A DNA stretch of 64,000 nucleotides, taken from positions 186,001 through 250,000 of the forward strand of contig NZ_CAXMZT010000003.1 in NCBI RefSeq assembly GCF_964199965.1. The letters run 5' to 3'. Every line of letters begins with the position of its first letter. The stretch's first letter is position 1. Made by a program: the position numbers and the translations under genes. The notes beneath the pieces are model-generated. The model saw only the letters and a list, made by a program, of their open reading frames with translations. It was not told where the DNA came from and did not search any database. Origin of the DNA: JAFIFT01 sp020051095 (GTDB lineage: Bacteria; Pseudomonadota; Gammaproteobacteria; Legionellales; Legionellaceae). This document shows positions 26,129-34,665 of the stretch, piece by piece.

Positions 26129-27779
26129 AGGGCTTATCACACACCGTCTTAACGAAAGCAAGGGCTTCATCAAAGTCTTTAAAATAGTTCTTTAAGCCCA
26201 CCAACTCAAGAATTCCTGCTTTTTTTAACTTTTCGGTAACACGTTTATTTGCACCTGATAGCAAAACTGTGACGCCACGTTTATGTAAATCAAGAATCAC
26301 TTCCTCAAGGGTTTGCAGACCAGTCATATCAATAAATGGCACCCATTTGAGACGAATAATAAGATACCCTGGATCAGTATGAGAAGCAGCAAGCGCTCGT
26401 TCAAAATTCTCGACTGCTCCAAAAAATAAGGGTCCTTCCACAGAAAAGACTAAGACATTGGATGGAAGCTTGACACTTTCACTTGGGGAAAATTCTTGAA
26501 TTAATTCCATTTCCGTCGCTTGTCTTACTTCCACACTGGTTGCCATGCGCCGCAGAAAATGAAGAGTAGCAATAATCACACCAATATTAACAGCAACAAC
26601 CAGGTCAGCAAAAACCGTCAAAAAGAATGTCATTAACAAGATAACAACATCCGCTCTCGGTGCTCGGCGTGCCATTTTGATAAAATGTTTGGCCTCACTC
26701 ATGTTCCAGGCTACCACAAACAATATTGCGGCGAGTACGGCAAGGGGAATGTGTATAGCTAAAGGCGCTAACAATATTAAGATAACAAGTAACGTCAATG
26801 AATGGATGATCCCTGATAAAGGGCTTGTGCCGCCATTACGAATATTCGTTGCTGTTCTGGCAATGGCACCAGTCGCAGCAAACCCACCCAATAATGGTGT
26901 TACAATATTTGCTATACCCTGACCAACTAATTCTTGATTGGAATCATGGCGCGTTCCAGCCATGCCATCTGCAACGACTGCAGATAACAAAGACTCAATC
27001 GCTCCAAGCATTGCAATGGTAAAAGCAGGGCCAATTAATTCAGTCAACTGTCCCCAACTGATCGATGGTATCGTTATCTTGGGTAACCCCTGCGGAATAC
27101 CACCGAATGCTGTTCCAATCGTTTTAACACCCTCAAATTGAAATAGATACTGAAACAAAGTGATCACGACTAACGCCATCAGAGGTCCAGGAAGGCGTTT
27201 AAATACAGGAATCTTTGGGCAATAAATAACAATAAATAACGCCAATACCGACAATAGGGTTGTTGTGATATTTAAGTGTGGAAAGGACTGGATCAGCTGA
27301 TATAATTTCGAATGAAAATGGTGACTTGATACATCAGGAAGCCCAAAAAAATCCTGCCATTGTCCCACCCAAATAATCACAGCAATGCCTGCTGTAAAAC
27401 CAACAATGACGGGATCGGGAATAAATTTGATGATTGAACCCATCTTGGCTAATCCAAGAAAAAATAACATAATGCCAGCCATCAACGTGGCTATCTGTAA
27501 TCCTTCAATACCATATTTTTTAGTAATACTTGCTAATACCACAATAAACGCACCAGTTGGCCCAGCAATTTGAAGGCGACTACCACCAAAAATAGACACA
27601 ATAACCCCGGCCACAATAGCGGTGTACAGCCCTTGTTCTGGCTTTGCACCACTCGCAATCGCAAAAGCCATTGCCAGAGGTAGCGCAACAACGCCAACAA
27701 TCATCCCTGCAATTAGATTATTTATCCAATGCTTTGATTGAAGTAAGCCAGCGTTTTTTGCTTCCCAGAGTGCCCACAT
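26127..27779 (-). CDS. SulP family anion transporter with STAS domain
   Basis: Inner-membrane SulP (SLC26-type) permease for sulfate, bicarbonate or another anion. From the ATG at 27779 (MWALWEAKNAGLL) it has 550 residues. The transport core contains NLIAGMIVGVVALPLAMAFA and IAGPTGAFIVVLASI; a cytosolic STAS domain at about 435-545 ends with YLIIRLKWVPFIDMTGLQTL. A longer frame from 27842 adds a poorly conserved N-terminus. It interrupts the usual rpoN-hpf-ptsN run, on the opposite strand. The substrate cannot be told from sequence. Confidence 0.9.
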   Translation of the reverse strand: MWALWEAKNAGLLQSKHWINNLIAGMIVGVVALPLAMAFAIASGAKPEQGLYTAIVAGVIVSIFGGSRLQIAGPTGAFIVVLASITKKYGIEGLQIATLMAGIMLFFLGLAKMGSIIKFIPDPVIVGFTAGIAVIIWVGQWQDFFGLPDVSSHHFHSKLYQLIQSFPHLNITTTLLSVLALFIVIYCPKIPVFKRLPGPLMALVVITLFQYLFQFEGVKTIGTAFGGIPQGLPKITIPSISWGQLTELIGPAFTIAMLGAIESLLSAVVADGMAGTRHDSNQELVGQGIANIVTPLLGGFAATGAIARTATNIRNGGTSPLSGIIHSLTLLVILILLAPLAIHIPLAVLAAILFVVAWNMSEAKHFIKMARRAPRADVVILLMTFFLTVFADLVVAVNIGVIIATLHFLRRMATSVEVRQATEMELIQEFSPSESVKLPSNVLVFSVEGPLFFGAVENFERALAASHTDPGYLIIRLKWVPFIDMTGLQTLEEVILDLHKRGVTVLLSGANKRVTEKLKKAGILELVGLKNYFKDFDEALAFVKTVCDKP

Positions 27780-28019
27780 GATGATACCTTTAGTTAAGAT
27801 TGATGCAAGAAAGATTATATTGTGATTCTCACCAAACGACAATTAGTATTGCATTCGCCCATGTCCATTCAAACGGCAGGCATAGATACCCGCAAATGTT
27901 CACCTAAAAGTCCATTGCTTTTTCATGCGTAGTACCTAAGCAAATGGTATATTGCTATTGTCTAGAGTCATTATAGGCGATACAATTACATCCCTAATCT
28001 AAGTTAGGCATGAAGAAAA

Positions 28020-28487
28020 ATGAAACTTGATGCAACCGTTATATTAACTGGCGATCAAAGTAAAAAGACGGTCATTTCAACCTTGATCAACCATTTTTGT
28101 GCCGCATCACCTCACATTGATCCCAACGCTTTATTTGATCAGTTTTGGCAACGTGAGTTAATGGGCTCTACAGGCCTAGGCTATGGTGTTGCCATACCGC
28201 ATATTCGTACGGAACAAGTGAAAGAAACGCATGCCGTGTTTGTCCGTTTAGAGCGTCCGATTGACTTTGCAGGGATAGACAAGCAACCCGTTGACTTAGT
28301 GATGGGAATGTTATTTTCAGATAAGGATCAACACCGGAATCTCGTTGAATTAAAACACGTTGCGGAGTTTTTCAACGCTTGTAAAAATCGACAATTTATA
28401 CGAGATGCAGAACAAACAGTTACCATTGAATTCCTGCTTAAGAATTTAGTTTCCAAACATAATATTCCTGATCTAGCGCACTGCTAA
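28020..28487 (+). CDS. ptsN: PTS IIA-like nitrogen regulatory protein PtsN
   Basis: EIIA-Ntr protein of 155 residues, phosphorylated in other bacteria by NPr and regulating potassium and stress responses. The active-site region GLGYGVAIPHIRTEQVK carries the phosphorylatable His, and the C-terminal part has IDFAGIDKQPVDLVMGMLF. Its stop overlaps the convergent secF by four bases. The matching NPr gene lies at 55238. Confidence 0.88.
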   Translation: MKLDATVILTGDQSKKTVISTLINHFCAASPHIDPNALFDQFWQRELMGSTGLGYGVAIPHIRTEQVKETHAVFVRLERPIDFAGIDKQPVDLVMGMLFSDKDQHRNLVELKHVAEFFNACKNRQFIRDAEQTVTIEFLLKNLVSKHNIPDLAHC

Positions 28488-29401
28488 GGACGTTCGTCCA
28501 GCTCCTTTCTTTGCGTTGGCAAAAAGTCCTTTCTGTCCAATCCCATAGCAACAGCCAACGCACCCGCAACATAGATAGAAGAATAAGTACCCACGACAAT
28601 ACCTATAATCAAAGCGAGTGAAAACCCATGAATCGTTTCACCACCATAAATGAATAAGGCAACAACCACAAACAAGGTTAACACGGAGGTCATAATCGTC
28701 CGGGACAACGTTTGGTTAATTGATATGTTCATAATCTCCATCGCATTTGCACGACGAATTTTAATAAAATTTTCGCGAACACGATCAAACACAACAATGG
28801 TATCATTTAACGAGTACCCGATGACGGCCAATAAACCTGCAAGGGCTTTAAGATCAAACTCAATGCCAAATAATGCAAAAACCCCCAGAATTAAAACGGG
28901 GTCGTGAATCAAAGCCAACGCAGAGCTGACAGCTAAACGATACTCAAATCGCATAGCGATATAGATCATTGTCGCTAATAGTGAAACAATAATCGCTAGA
29001 GCACCTTTTGTAGCAAGTTCTTCCCCAACTTGTGGCCCAACATAATCAACTCGTTGTTTAACGGCACCGGGTAAATTCCCCATCACACTGTTCACAAGTT
29101 TTGTCTGATCCTGACCAGCGCGAGGAGAAATACTAATTAACACGTCTTTTGATGTGCCATAGCTAACGACTTGCGCCTCAGGGAATCCTGCTTTGGTTAA
29201 GCTTTCTCGGATATTTTGTAAGTCCGCAGCTTTTTGATAGGTAATTTCAATTTGGGTACCCCCGGTGAAATCTAACCCCCAATTGAGCCCATTGACAGCT
29301 AAAGCCCCCAGAGAGATGATGAAAATCAAAGCGGACAGAATAGCAGCCCACTTACGAGCCCCCATGAAATCATAATTTGAATTTGGATTAAAAAATTCCA
29401 T
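28484..29401 (-). CDS. secF: Protein translocase subunit SecF
   Basis: A 305-residue inner-membrane protein with six predicted membrane segments and a periplasmic loop; it works with SecD and YajC to drive export using the proton gradient. Motifs: NGLNWGLDFTGGTQIE, AVIGYSLNDTIVVFDRVREN, and NISINQTLSRTIMTS. It is separated from secD by 12 bases. Confidence 0.96.
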   Translation of the reverse strand: MEFFNPNSNYDFMGARKWAAILSALIFIISLGALAVNGLNWGLDFTGGTQIEITYQKAADLQNIRESLTKAGFPEAQVVSYGTSKDVLISISPRAGQDQTKLVNSVMGNLPGAVKQRVDYVGPQVGEELATKGALAIIVSLLATMIYIAMRFEYRLAVSSALALIHDPVLILGVFALFGIEFDLKALAGLLAVIGYSLNDTIVVFDRVRENFIKIRRANAMEIMNISINQTLSRTIMTSVLTLFVVVALFIYGGETIHGFSLALIIGIVVGTYSSIYVAGALAVAMGLDRKDFLPTQRKELDERP

Positions 29402-29413
29402 CTCGCCCCTCGA

Positions 29414-31276
29414 CTAAATACCTATTGATAGTTTTTTCACATTTCTGCGACCATAGAACCAATTCACCATAGCTCGCGTGTAAGTAATGGCCGTTAGCAT
29501 TGACGTCAATAAACCCAAACACAATGTTACGGCAAAGCCTTTTACTGGTCCTGTTCCAATTGCAAACAACACAACACCAACAATCAACGTGGTGATGTTC
29601 GCATCAATAATGGTGGAAAATGCTCTTTCATACCCCGCAAAGATGGCAGCATGCGGTGTTAATCCATTGCGGATTTCTTCACGAATCCTTTCATAAATCA
29701 ACACATTTGCATCGACGGCCATGCCCACTGTTAGCACGATACCCGCAATACCAGGTAACGTCAGAGTCGCACCGATGATTGATAAGAGAGCTGTCAAAAA
29801 CAACAAATTCAATATTAACGCGATGTTTGCAACCAAGCCAAAAAATCGGTAATACACAAGCATCGTTAATAGAATCAATGCCATACCAACTTCAAGGGAA
29901 ATGATTCCTCGGCGAATATTTTCTTTACCAAGGCTTGGGCCTACGGTACGTTCTTCAACGGGATAAATAGCCGCTGGTAGAGCACCTGCTCGCAGAAGCA
30001 AGGCTAAATTACTGGCTTCTTTACTATCAGTCAGACCGGTAATCTGAAAATTATTGCCTAAGGCTGATTGAATGACTGGCGCACTGATAACGCGCTCTTC
30101 TTTCCGGGTTACACGTTTTAAGTCGCCACTCGAATCAGGCTCCAGTGTTGTTTTACTTTCAACAAACACGATTGCCATGCGTTTGCCGATGTTTTTTCGC
30201 GTCACTTTACTAAAGAGCGCTTCGCCCCCACCGCCTAATTGGATTTGCACGGAGGGACTTGCTGATTGTTGATCAAAACTAGAGACCGCACTGGTAATTG
30301 CATCCCCACTAAGAACCACCTGGCGTTTCAGTAATATAGGCTGACCTTTCATATCATACAAACGACTATCAATGGGGATAGCGCCCGTTTGCTTTGCCAA
30401 CATCGGATCATTTTCAGAATCAACCATATGAAACTCAAGCGTTGCTGTTCCACCTAAAATTTGCTTGGCTCTGGTTGCGTCTTGGATGCCCGGTAAATCG
30501 ACAGCCACGCGTGTGGCACCTTGTTGTTGTACTACTGCTTCCCCCACCCCTAATTCATTCACTCGATTACGTAGAATACTCATGGTTTGATCAATGGTAT
30601 TCTGTCTAATTTGATTCAATTCAGCGGGTGGTAAAGTAACAATCATGCTATATGAATCCGCAAATTTGGTGTACACCGCAGCAGGATTTTTTGCTTTTAA
30701 ACTCCTCAATGCATCTTCGAGCGATTGCAGGCTTCGGAAACGAACATTAACACCTTGGTTTTTAAAATATCGGATACCCGAATAACGAATGCCATCTTCG
30801 CGAAGATCTTGCGCAATGCTCTTAATCATCCCCTCAAATCGACGACCAATAACCGCATCAACATCGACTTCCAATAAAAAGTGCACTCCCCCACGCAAGT
30901 CAAGACCTTGCTTCATCGGTTCTGCACCAATCGAGGACAACCAGTTGGGCGTTGTAGGCGCCAAATTCAAAGCGATGGTATAATCATTACCGAGATCTGC
31001 CTTCAATAAATCACGGGCTTTTAATTGGTTATCCGTTGATGAAAAACGAATATCGATCTGATTATTTTCCACATCCAAGCGCTCAAATGGCATCTTGTCA
31101 TTGGATAATGCTTGCTTTACTTCAGTTGAAACTTTTTCAACGGATTGGCCAGCAGGAGGATTAATTTGAATGGCCGGTTCTTCAGTGTATAAGTTGGGAA
31201 TTGAATAAACCAATGCCACCACTGCCAAAACGACAAGCATGATATTTTTCCACAAGGGATAACGATTCTGGTGCAT
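29414..31276 (-). CDS. secD: Protein translocase subunit SecD
   Basis: A 620-residue partner of SecF in the SecDF-YajC complex. N-terminal membrane segment, large periplasmic P1 domain with GLDLRGGVHFLLEVDVDAVI, then five C-terminal membrane segments with GMAVDANVLIYERIREE. It sits in the queA-tgt-like-yajC-secD-secF operon, 24 bases downstream of yajC. Confidence 0.96.
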   Translation of the reverse strand: MHQNRYPLWKNIMLVVLAVVALVYSIPNLYTEEPAIQINPPAGQSVEKVSTEVKQALSNDKMPFERLDVENNQIDIRFSSTDNQLKARDLLKADLGNDYTIALNLAPTTPNWLSSIGAEPMKQGLDLRGGVHFLLEVDVDAVIGRRFEGMIKSIAQDLREDGIRYSGIRYFKNQGVNVRFRSLQSLEDALRSLKAKNPAAVYTKFADSYSMIVTLPPAELNQIRQNTIDQTMSILRNRVNELGVGEAVVQQQGATRVAVDLPGIQDATRAKQILGGTATLEFHMVDSENDPMLAKQTGAIPIDSRLYDMKGQPILLKRQVVLSGDAITSAVSSFDQQSASPSVQIQLGGGGEALFSKVTRKNIGKRMAIVFVESKTTLEPDSSGDLKRVTRKEERVISAPVIQSALGNNFQITGLTDSKEASNLALLLRAGALPAAIYPVEERTVGPSLGKENIRRGIISLEVGMALILLTMLVYYRFFGLVANIALILNLLFLTALLSIIGATLTLPGIAGIVLTVGMAVDANVLIYERIREEIRNGLTPHAAIFAGYERAFSTIIDANITTLIVGVVLFAIGTGPVKGFAVTLCLGLLTSMLTAITYTRAMVNWFYGRRNVKKLSIGI

Positions 31277-31300
31277 AGTCCGTGTCTCTCGACGTTGATA

Positions 31301-31642
31301 TTAAATAGACTTTAGGGTACCTTTAGGCAACACTGAGCTGATAGCATTTCGTTGAATGGTTACTTCAATGCTATCGGCCAATGCCACCTTAATATATTGA
31401 TCATCAATTTTGACAATTTTACCTAAAAAGCCACCATTGGTAATCACTTCATCACCTTTGCGCAACTCAGAAATGAGCTTTTGGTGTTCTTTAGCACGCT
31501 TATTTTGTGGGCGTATGAGCATAAAATAGAACAAAACAAAAATAGCTAATAGCATAAACATTGGGAACATGCTTTCACCAGGTGCCGCTGCAGGGGCACT
31601 GCTTGAAGCTGCTGCTACTGCATCAGCAATGAAAAAACTCAT
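31301..31642 (-). CDS. yajC: Preprotein translocase subunit YajC
   Basis: A 113-residue single-span protein. The ATG at 31642 is chosen because TAGGAG lies seven bases upstream; an in-frame start at 31663 would add seven residues. Membrane segment FPMFMLLAIFVLFYFMLIRP, then the conserved cytosolic part (KEHQKLISELRKGDEVITNG, with KVALADSIEVTIQRNAI). Confidence 0.94.
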   Translation of the reverse strand: MSFFIADAVAAASSSAPAAAPGESMFPMFMLLAIFVLFYFMLIRPQNKRAKEHQKLISELRKGDEVITNGGFLGKIVKIDDQYIKVALADSIEVTIQRNAISSVLPKGTLKSI

Positions 31643-31716
31643 AAGGATACTCCTACTTATCATAACAAATCATTATGGGTGAACATAATATCTAGATTTG
31701 CTGGTGATAACAATGG

Positions 31717-32451
31717 TCAAATGTAAAATTTCAGTTGACAAAGGTTATGCATGGTTAAATATCGGTTCGCCAAAAGCGGGACATAACTGTGGAGATGATG
31801 AAAATAACATCGTTGCAAACCCAGCCCACAAGCTTCACAATCACATCGATTCGCCAATGGCTTTGTTGAGCTAACCCATTGATCATCGGTGATTTGATAG
31901 ATACCATGCTCATCCAATAACAAACCCGCAGTTGATTTTGGGCATAATTGCTCAGTCAACAACCAGGTATGTTGTTGATCGAGCGTTTCCAAGCAAAAAG
32001 CTTGCCTCTCCTCGAACAATTGCCACGCTTTTGATGGATTGATAATCGAACTTAACTGCACTAGTTTATGTTGCGGTAATTGAGAAATCCAATCGACAAC
32101 TGAGTCAGCCAACAATGATCTGTCAGGCATTAACCAATAATAATCCAATTGGCAGATAGCTTCCATTAGCCAAGGACCCCAATCAATACGGTGCTTTTGA
32201 CCATTTAAGGGGGATTGGAGGGTTAATTTGTCTTTTTTAAAGGACAAGTTTCTAAGATCTAGGATGACAGAATTTGGCCAAGGGTGAATTTTGTCGGCAA
32301 TTGTCTCCCAAGATGGTTTAACATCCTGAGAATAAAAAGCAACCATTTCCAAATCATAGCAAATAGCTGACACGTTAGCCGTATGCCAATCAATATCCGT
32401 TAAATACTGCCCGTCATGGGGCATCACTTTAACCGCGATAGCCTGATTCAT
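31717..32451 (-). CDS. Short Tgt-like protein lacking the catalytic core
   Basis: A 244-residue protein in the exact genomic slot of tgt (tRNA-guanine transglycosylase), between queA and yajC. The C-terminus keeps the Tgt zinc site (C203, C205, C208, H235, within NRCDCEACGLGLQ and LTMHNL), and a middle stretch (KLTLQSPLNGQKHRID) resembles the HFRNPINGD segment of Tgt. Missing are the N-terminal barrel strands, GGFQVFSLG, and DCVMPTRNARNG carrying the nucleophilic Asp. Family Tgt has about 375 residues. It is likely non-catalytic; whether it replaces, partners or merely descends from Tgt is unknown. ATGA overlap with queA at 32451. Confidence 0.65.
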   Translation of the reverse strand: MNQAIAVKVMPHDGQYLTDIDWHTANVSAICYDLEMVAFYSQDVKPSWETIADKIHPWPNSVILDLRNLSFKKDKLTLQSPLNGQKHRIDWGPWLMEAICQLDYYWLMPDRSLLADSVVDWISQLPQHKLVQLSSIINPSKAWQLFEERQAFCLETLDQQHTWLLTEQLCPKSTAGLLLDEHGIYQITDDQWVSSTKPLANRCDCEACGLGLQRCYFHHLHSYVPLLANRYLTMHNLCQLKFYI

Positions 32452-33473
32452 TGGGCTTTTCGCCATAATAAACTCGTATCTCCATAACTAAAAAAGCGAT
32501 AGTGTTGACCAATCGCCTCTTGATATAGCGCCATTGCCTCATTATAACCAATAAAGGCAGATACTAACATCAATAAGGTTGATTCAGGCAAATGAAAATT
32601 AGTAATCAAACCATCACACAGTTGAAATTGATAGCCTGGGGTTATAAAAATATCGGTTTCGCCATGGCCAGGCTGAAGATACCCTGAACGCATGACACTC
32701 TCTAGTGTCCGCATCGTTGTTGTACCCACGGCAATGACGCGCCTGCCTTCTGACTTTGCCTTTTGGATAATTTCAACGGTTTCACTTGGAAGAAAATAGC
32801 ACTCACTATGCATTTTGTGGTCTGAAATATTGTCCGCCCTGACCGGTTGGAATGTCCCAGCACCGACATGTAAAGTCGTATATGCGAGATGAACACCTTG
32901 AGATTGCAAAGAATCAAGCATTGGCTTGTCAAAATGAAGTCCAGCCGTTGGGGCAGCAACAGAACCTTGATGCGCAGCATAAACTGTTTGGTAGCGGTCC
33001 TTGTCGCTCACTTCATCTTGGCGATGTATATAGGGTGGCAAAGGGACATGACCGCTTTTTTGCAAAATATCATTCAGTAACGAGAACGATTTACACATAA
33101 ATAAATCATCTTGACGGCCAGTGACTTCGATTTGCCATTGGCCGTCAATGACAAGTATCGTCCCGGGTTTGGGCGCTTTACTCGCTTTGATATGGGCTAA
33201 GCAATGGTAGTCATCCACCATTCGTTCTATCAAGACCTCGACCTGCCCGCCCGTCGATTTTTTCCCATACAGGCGCGCTGGCATCACTTTGGTATTATTC
33301 ATCACCAATACGTCCCCAGCTTGTAGATGCTCCGGCAGGGATTTAAAATGTTGATGACAATAGCCTCCTTGATTGGGATCATGAACCAAAAGGCGAGAAT
33401 CAGAACGGTTTGCTAATGGGTATTGCGCAATCAAAGATTCGGGCAATTGAAAATGAAAGTCTTGGCGACGCAT
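32448..33473 (-). CDS. queA: tRNA preQ1(34) S-adenosylmethionine ribosyltransferase-isomerase
   Basis: Second-to-last step of queuosine synthesis, acting on tRNA already carrying preQ1, using the ribosyl group of SAM. It has 341 residues. Motifs: FHFQLPESLIAQYPLANRSD, PARLYGKKSTGGQVEVLIER, SVAAPTAGLHFD, LHVGAGTFQPVR and DGLITNFHLPESTLLMLVSA. The presence of an intact queA implies that preQ1-tRNA is made, hence a working Tgt must exist somewhere, possibly outside this window. Confidence 0.96.
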   Translation of the reverse strand: MRRQDFHFQLPESLIAQYPLANRSDSRLLVHDPNQGGYCHQHFKSLPEHLQAGDVLVMNNTKVMPARLYGKKSTGGQVEVLIERMVDDYHCLAHIKASKAPKPGTILVIDGQWQIEVTGRQDDLFMCKSFSLLNDILQKSGHVPLPPYIHRQDEVSDKDRYQTVYAAHQGSVAAPTAGLHFDKPMLDSLQSQGVHLAYTTLHVGAGTFQPVRADNISDHKMHSECYFLPSETVEIIQKAKSEGRRVIAVGTTTMRTLESVMRSGYLQPGHGETDIFITPGYQFQLCDGLITNFHLPESTLLMLVSAFIGYNEAMALYQEAIGQHYRFFSYGDTSLLWRKAQ

Positions 33474-33567
33474 AACACTTAGACCAAAAATAAAGCATTA
33501 TAAGTGAGCATCATAAGATATTCAATACGCTAAGACGAAGGGATACTCCAAAGCAATGCCGTTAGTT

Positions 33568-34554
33568 TCAGTCAATTTTTGATGGATTTAATTGCTCTTC
33601 CTCTTTTGATGGATTTAATTGCTCTTTCACGTAATCTCTATTTTCCTTTACATCCGAAATGGTTTTAGCAAAAAATGAACCCAAACTTTCTTTTTCTATT
33701 TTGTCATAAATAGGTCCATTTGGACCTGATTCTATTACTTTACCATTCTGATAGGTTACCCTAGCTTCATGCTGCCTTATCTGTTTTTCTGAGCCCTTTT
33801 GATCAGTAAAGAAAACACAATAACTATGAATTTTTTTATCATGCGTATTATGCCTCGACTTTTCCATGCGTTCAAAACTTGCACCAACATAACCGGATAC
33901 AGGGTAGTCGGTGAATTCACTCACTTCTTGTGCAAAGACATGAAAGGTATTTTCAATTCTAGAGTAATCTTGATCTTGATAGCCAAATTGTTTTCTAAAA
34001 TGAGAGCTGCTGGATTTCGCCTCACGCTCATCCAGTGCTTCAGCAGTATGACATCCAAATATTTTTAACTTTTTCGGCTTGAGCTTGTCAAAAATAGTAA
34101 GGTATATGTCTGCATATTCACGTGCGTTGTTTGCATCATCAAAAATTCCAAAATACCCATGTCCTACATGATAGATAGTTGTATTATAGTTCCCTTGGAC
34201 TAAAATATCGGTCAACTCTGTTATGTTAGATTCCATTATATCAAACGGGATAACAAGCACATTTTGACTTTTATGGTGCACTAATCTTCGAATACCTGTT
34301 TCAAAAATCCATTCATCATTTCGTTTCGCTTCTTTAAAACTATACAATTTTTGCGTCACGATAATTATATCGTTACTTTGATTTAATGCTAAATATTTTA
34401 TTAGTTCTTGCCTAAGATTGCCTTTTTTAGCATAGGCGCATCCTTCTTCAATCTCCTCAGAAAATGATTCCTTTGGAAAAAGCGAAAGGTATGAAGGCGT
34501 TTGCTTAGCATGCTGCTGATTATGACTATTTTTTGGATAGAATTTTTTTTTCAT
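33568..34554 (-). CDS. Putative Dot/Icm effector with clan-CD-like His-Gly / Cys motif
   Basis: A 328-residue protein with no recognised family. The ATG at 34554 is preceded by TTAGGAG. The centre shows a hydrophobic strand ending in YHVGHG (H132-G133) and a second strand ending in KLKIFGCHT (C168), followed by YPVSGYVGAS. This strand-His-Gly / strand-Cys order is typical of clan CD cysteine peptidases (caspase, C11, C80 types). The C-terminus is strongly charged and carries a duplicated EQLNPSK. No signal peptide or membrane segment. Charged C-terminal end, lone position and Legionella-like context suggest a Dot/Icm effector; this is inference. Confidence 0.6.
   Translation of the reverse strand: MKKKFYPKNSHNQQHAKQTPSYLSLFPKESFSEEIEEGCAYAKKGNLRQELIKYLALNQSNDIIIVTQKLYSFKEAKRNDEWIFETGIRRLVHHKSQNVLVIPFDIMESNITELTDILVQGNYNTTIYHVGHGYFGIFDDANNAREYADIYLTIFDKLKPKKLKIFGCHTAEALDEREAKSSSSHFRKQFGYQDQDYSRIENTFHVFAQEVSEFTDYPVSGYVGASFERMEKSRHNTHDKKIHSYCVFFTDQKGSEKQIRQHEARVTYQNGKVIESGPNGPIYDKIEKESLGSFFAKTISDVKENRDYVKEQLNPSKEEEQLNPSKID
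33576..33628. repeat. Short direct repeat coding the duplicated C-terminal peptide
   Basis: GATGGATTTAATTGCTCTT occurs twice within about 50 bases at the 3' end of the preceding gene, giving the repeated peptide EQLNPSK. It looks like a recent slippage duplication. Confidence 0.7.
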
Positions 34555-34665
34555 AAGCACTCCTAACAATATTTCAACAATTGTGACCAGATTATCGACA
34601 AATTAGTGGTTTAAATCAACATGAGATAGTAAAATTATAGCCCACATTATTTAAACAGATGTCGT

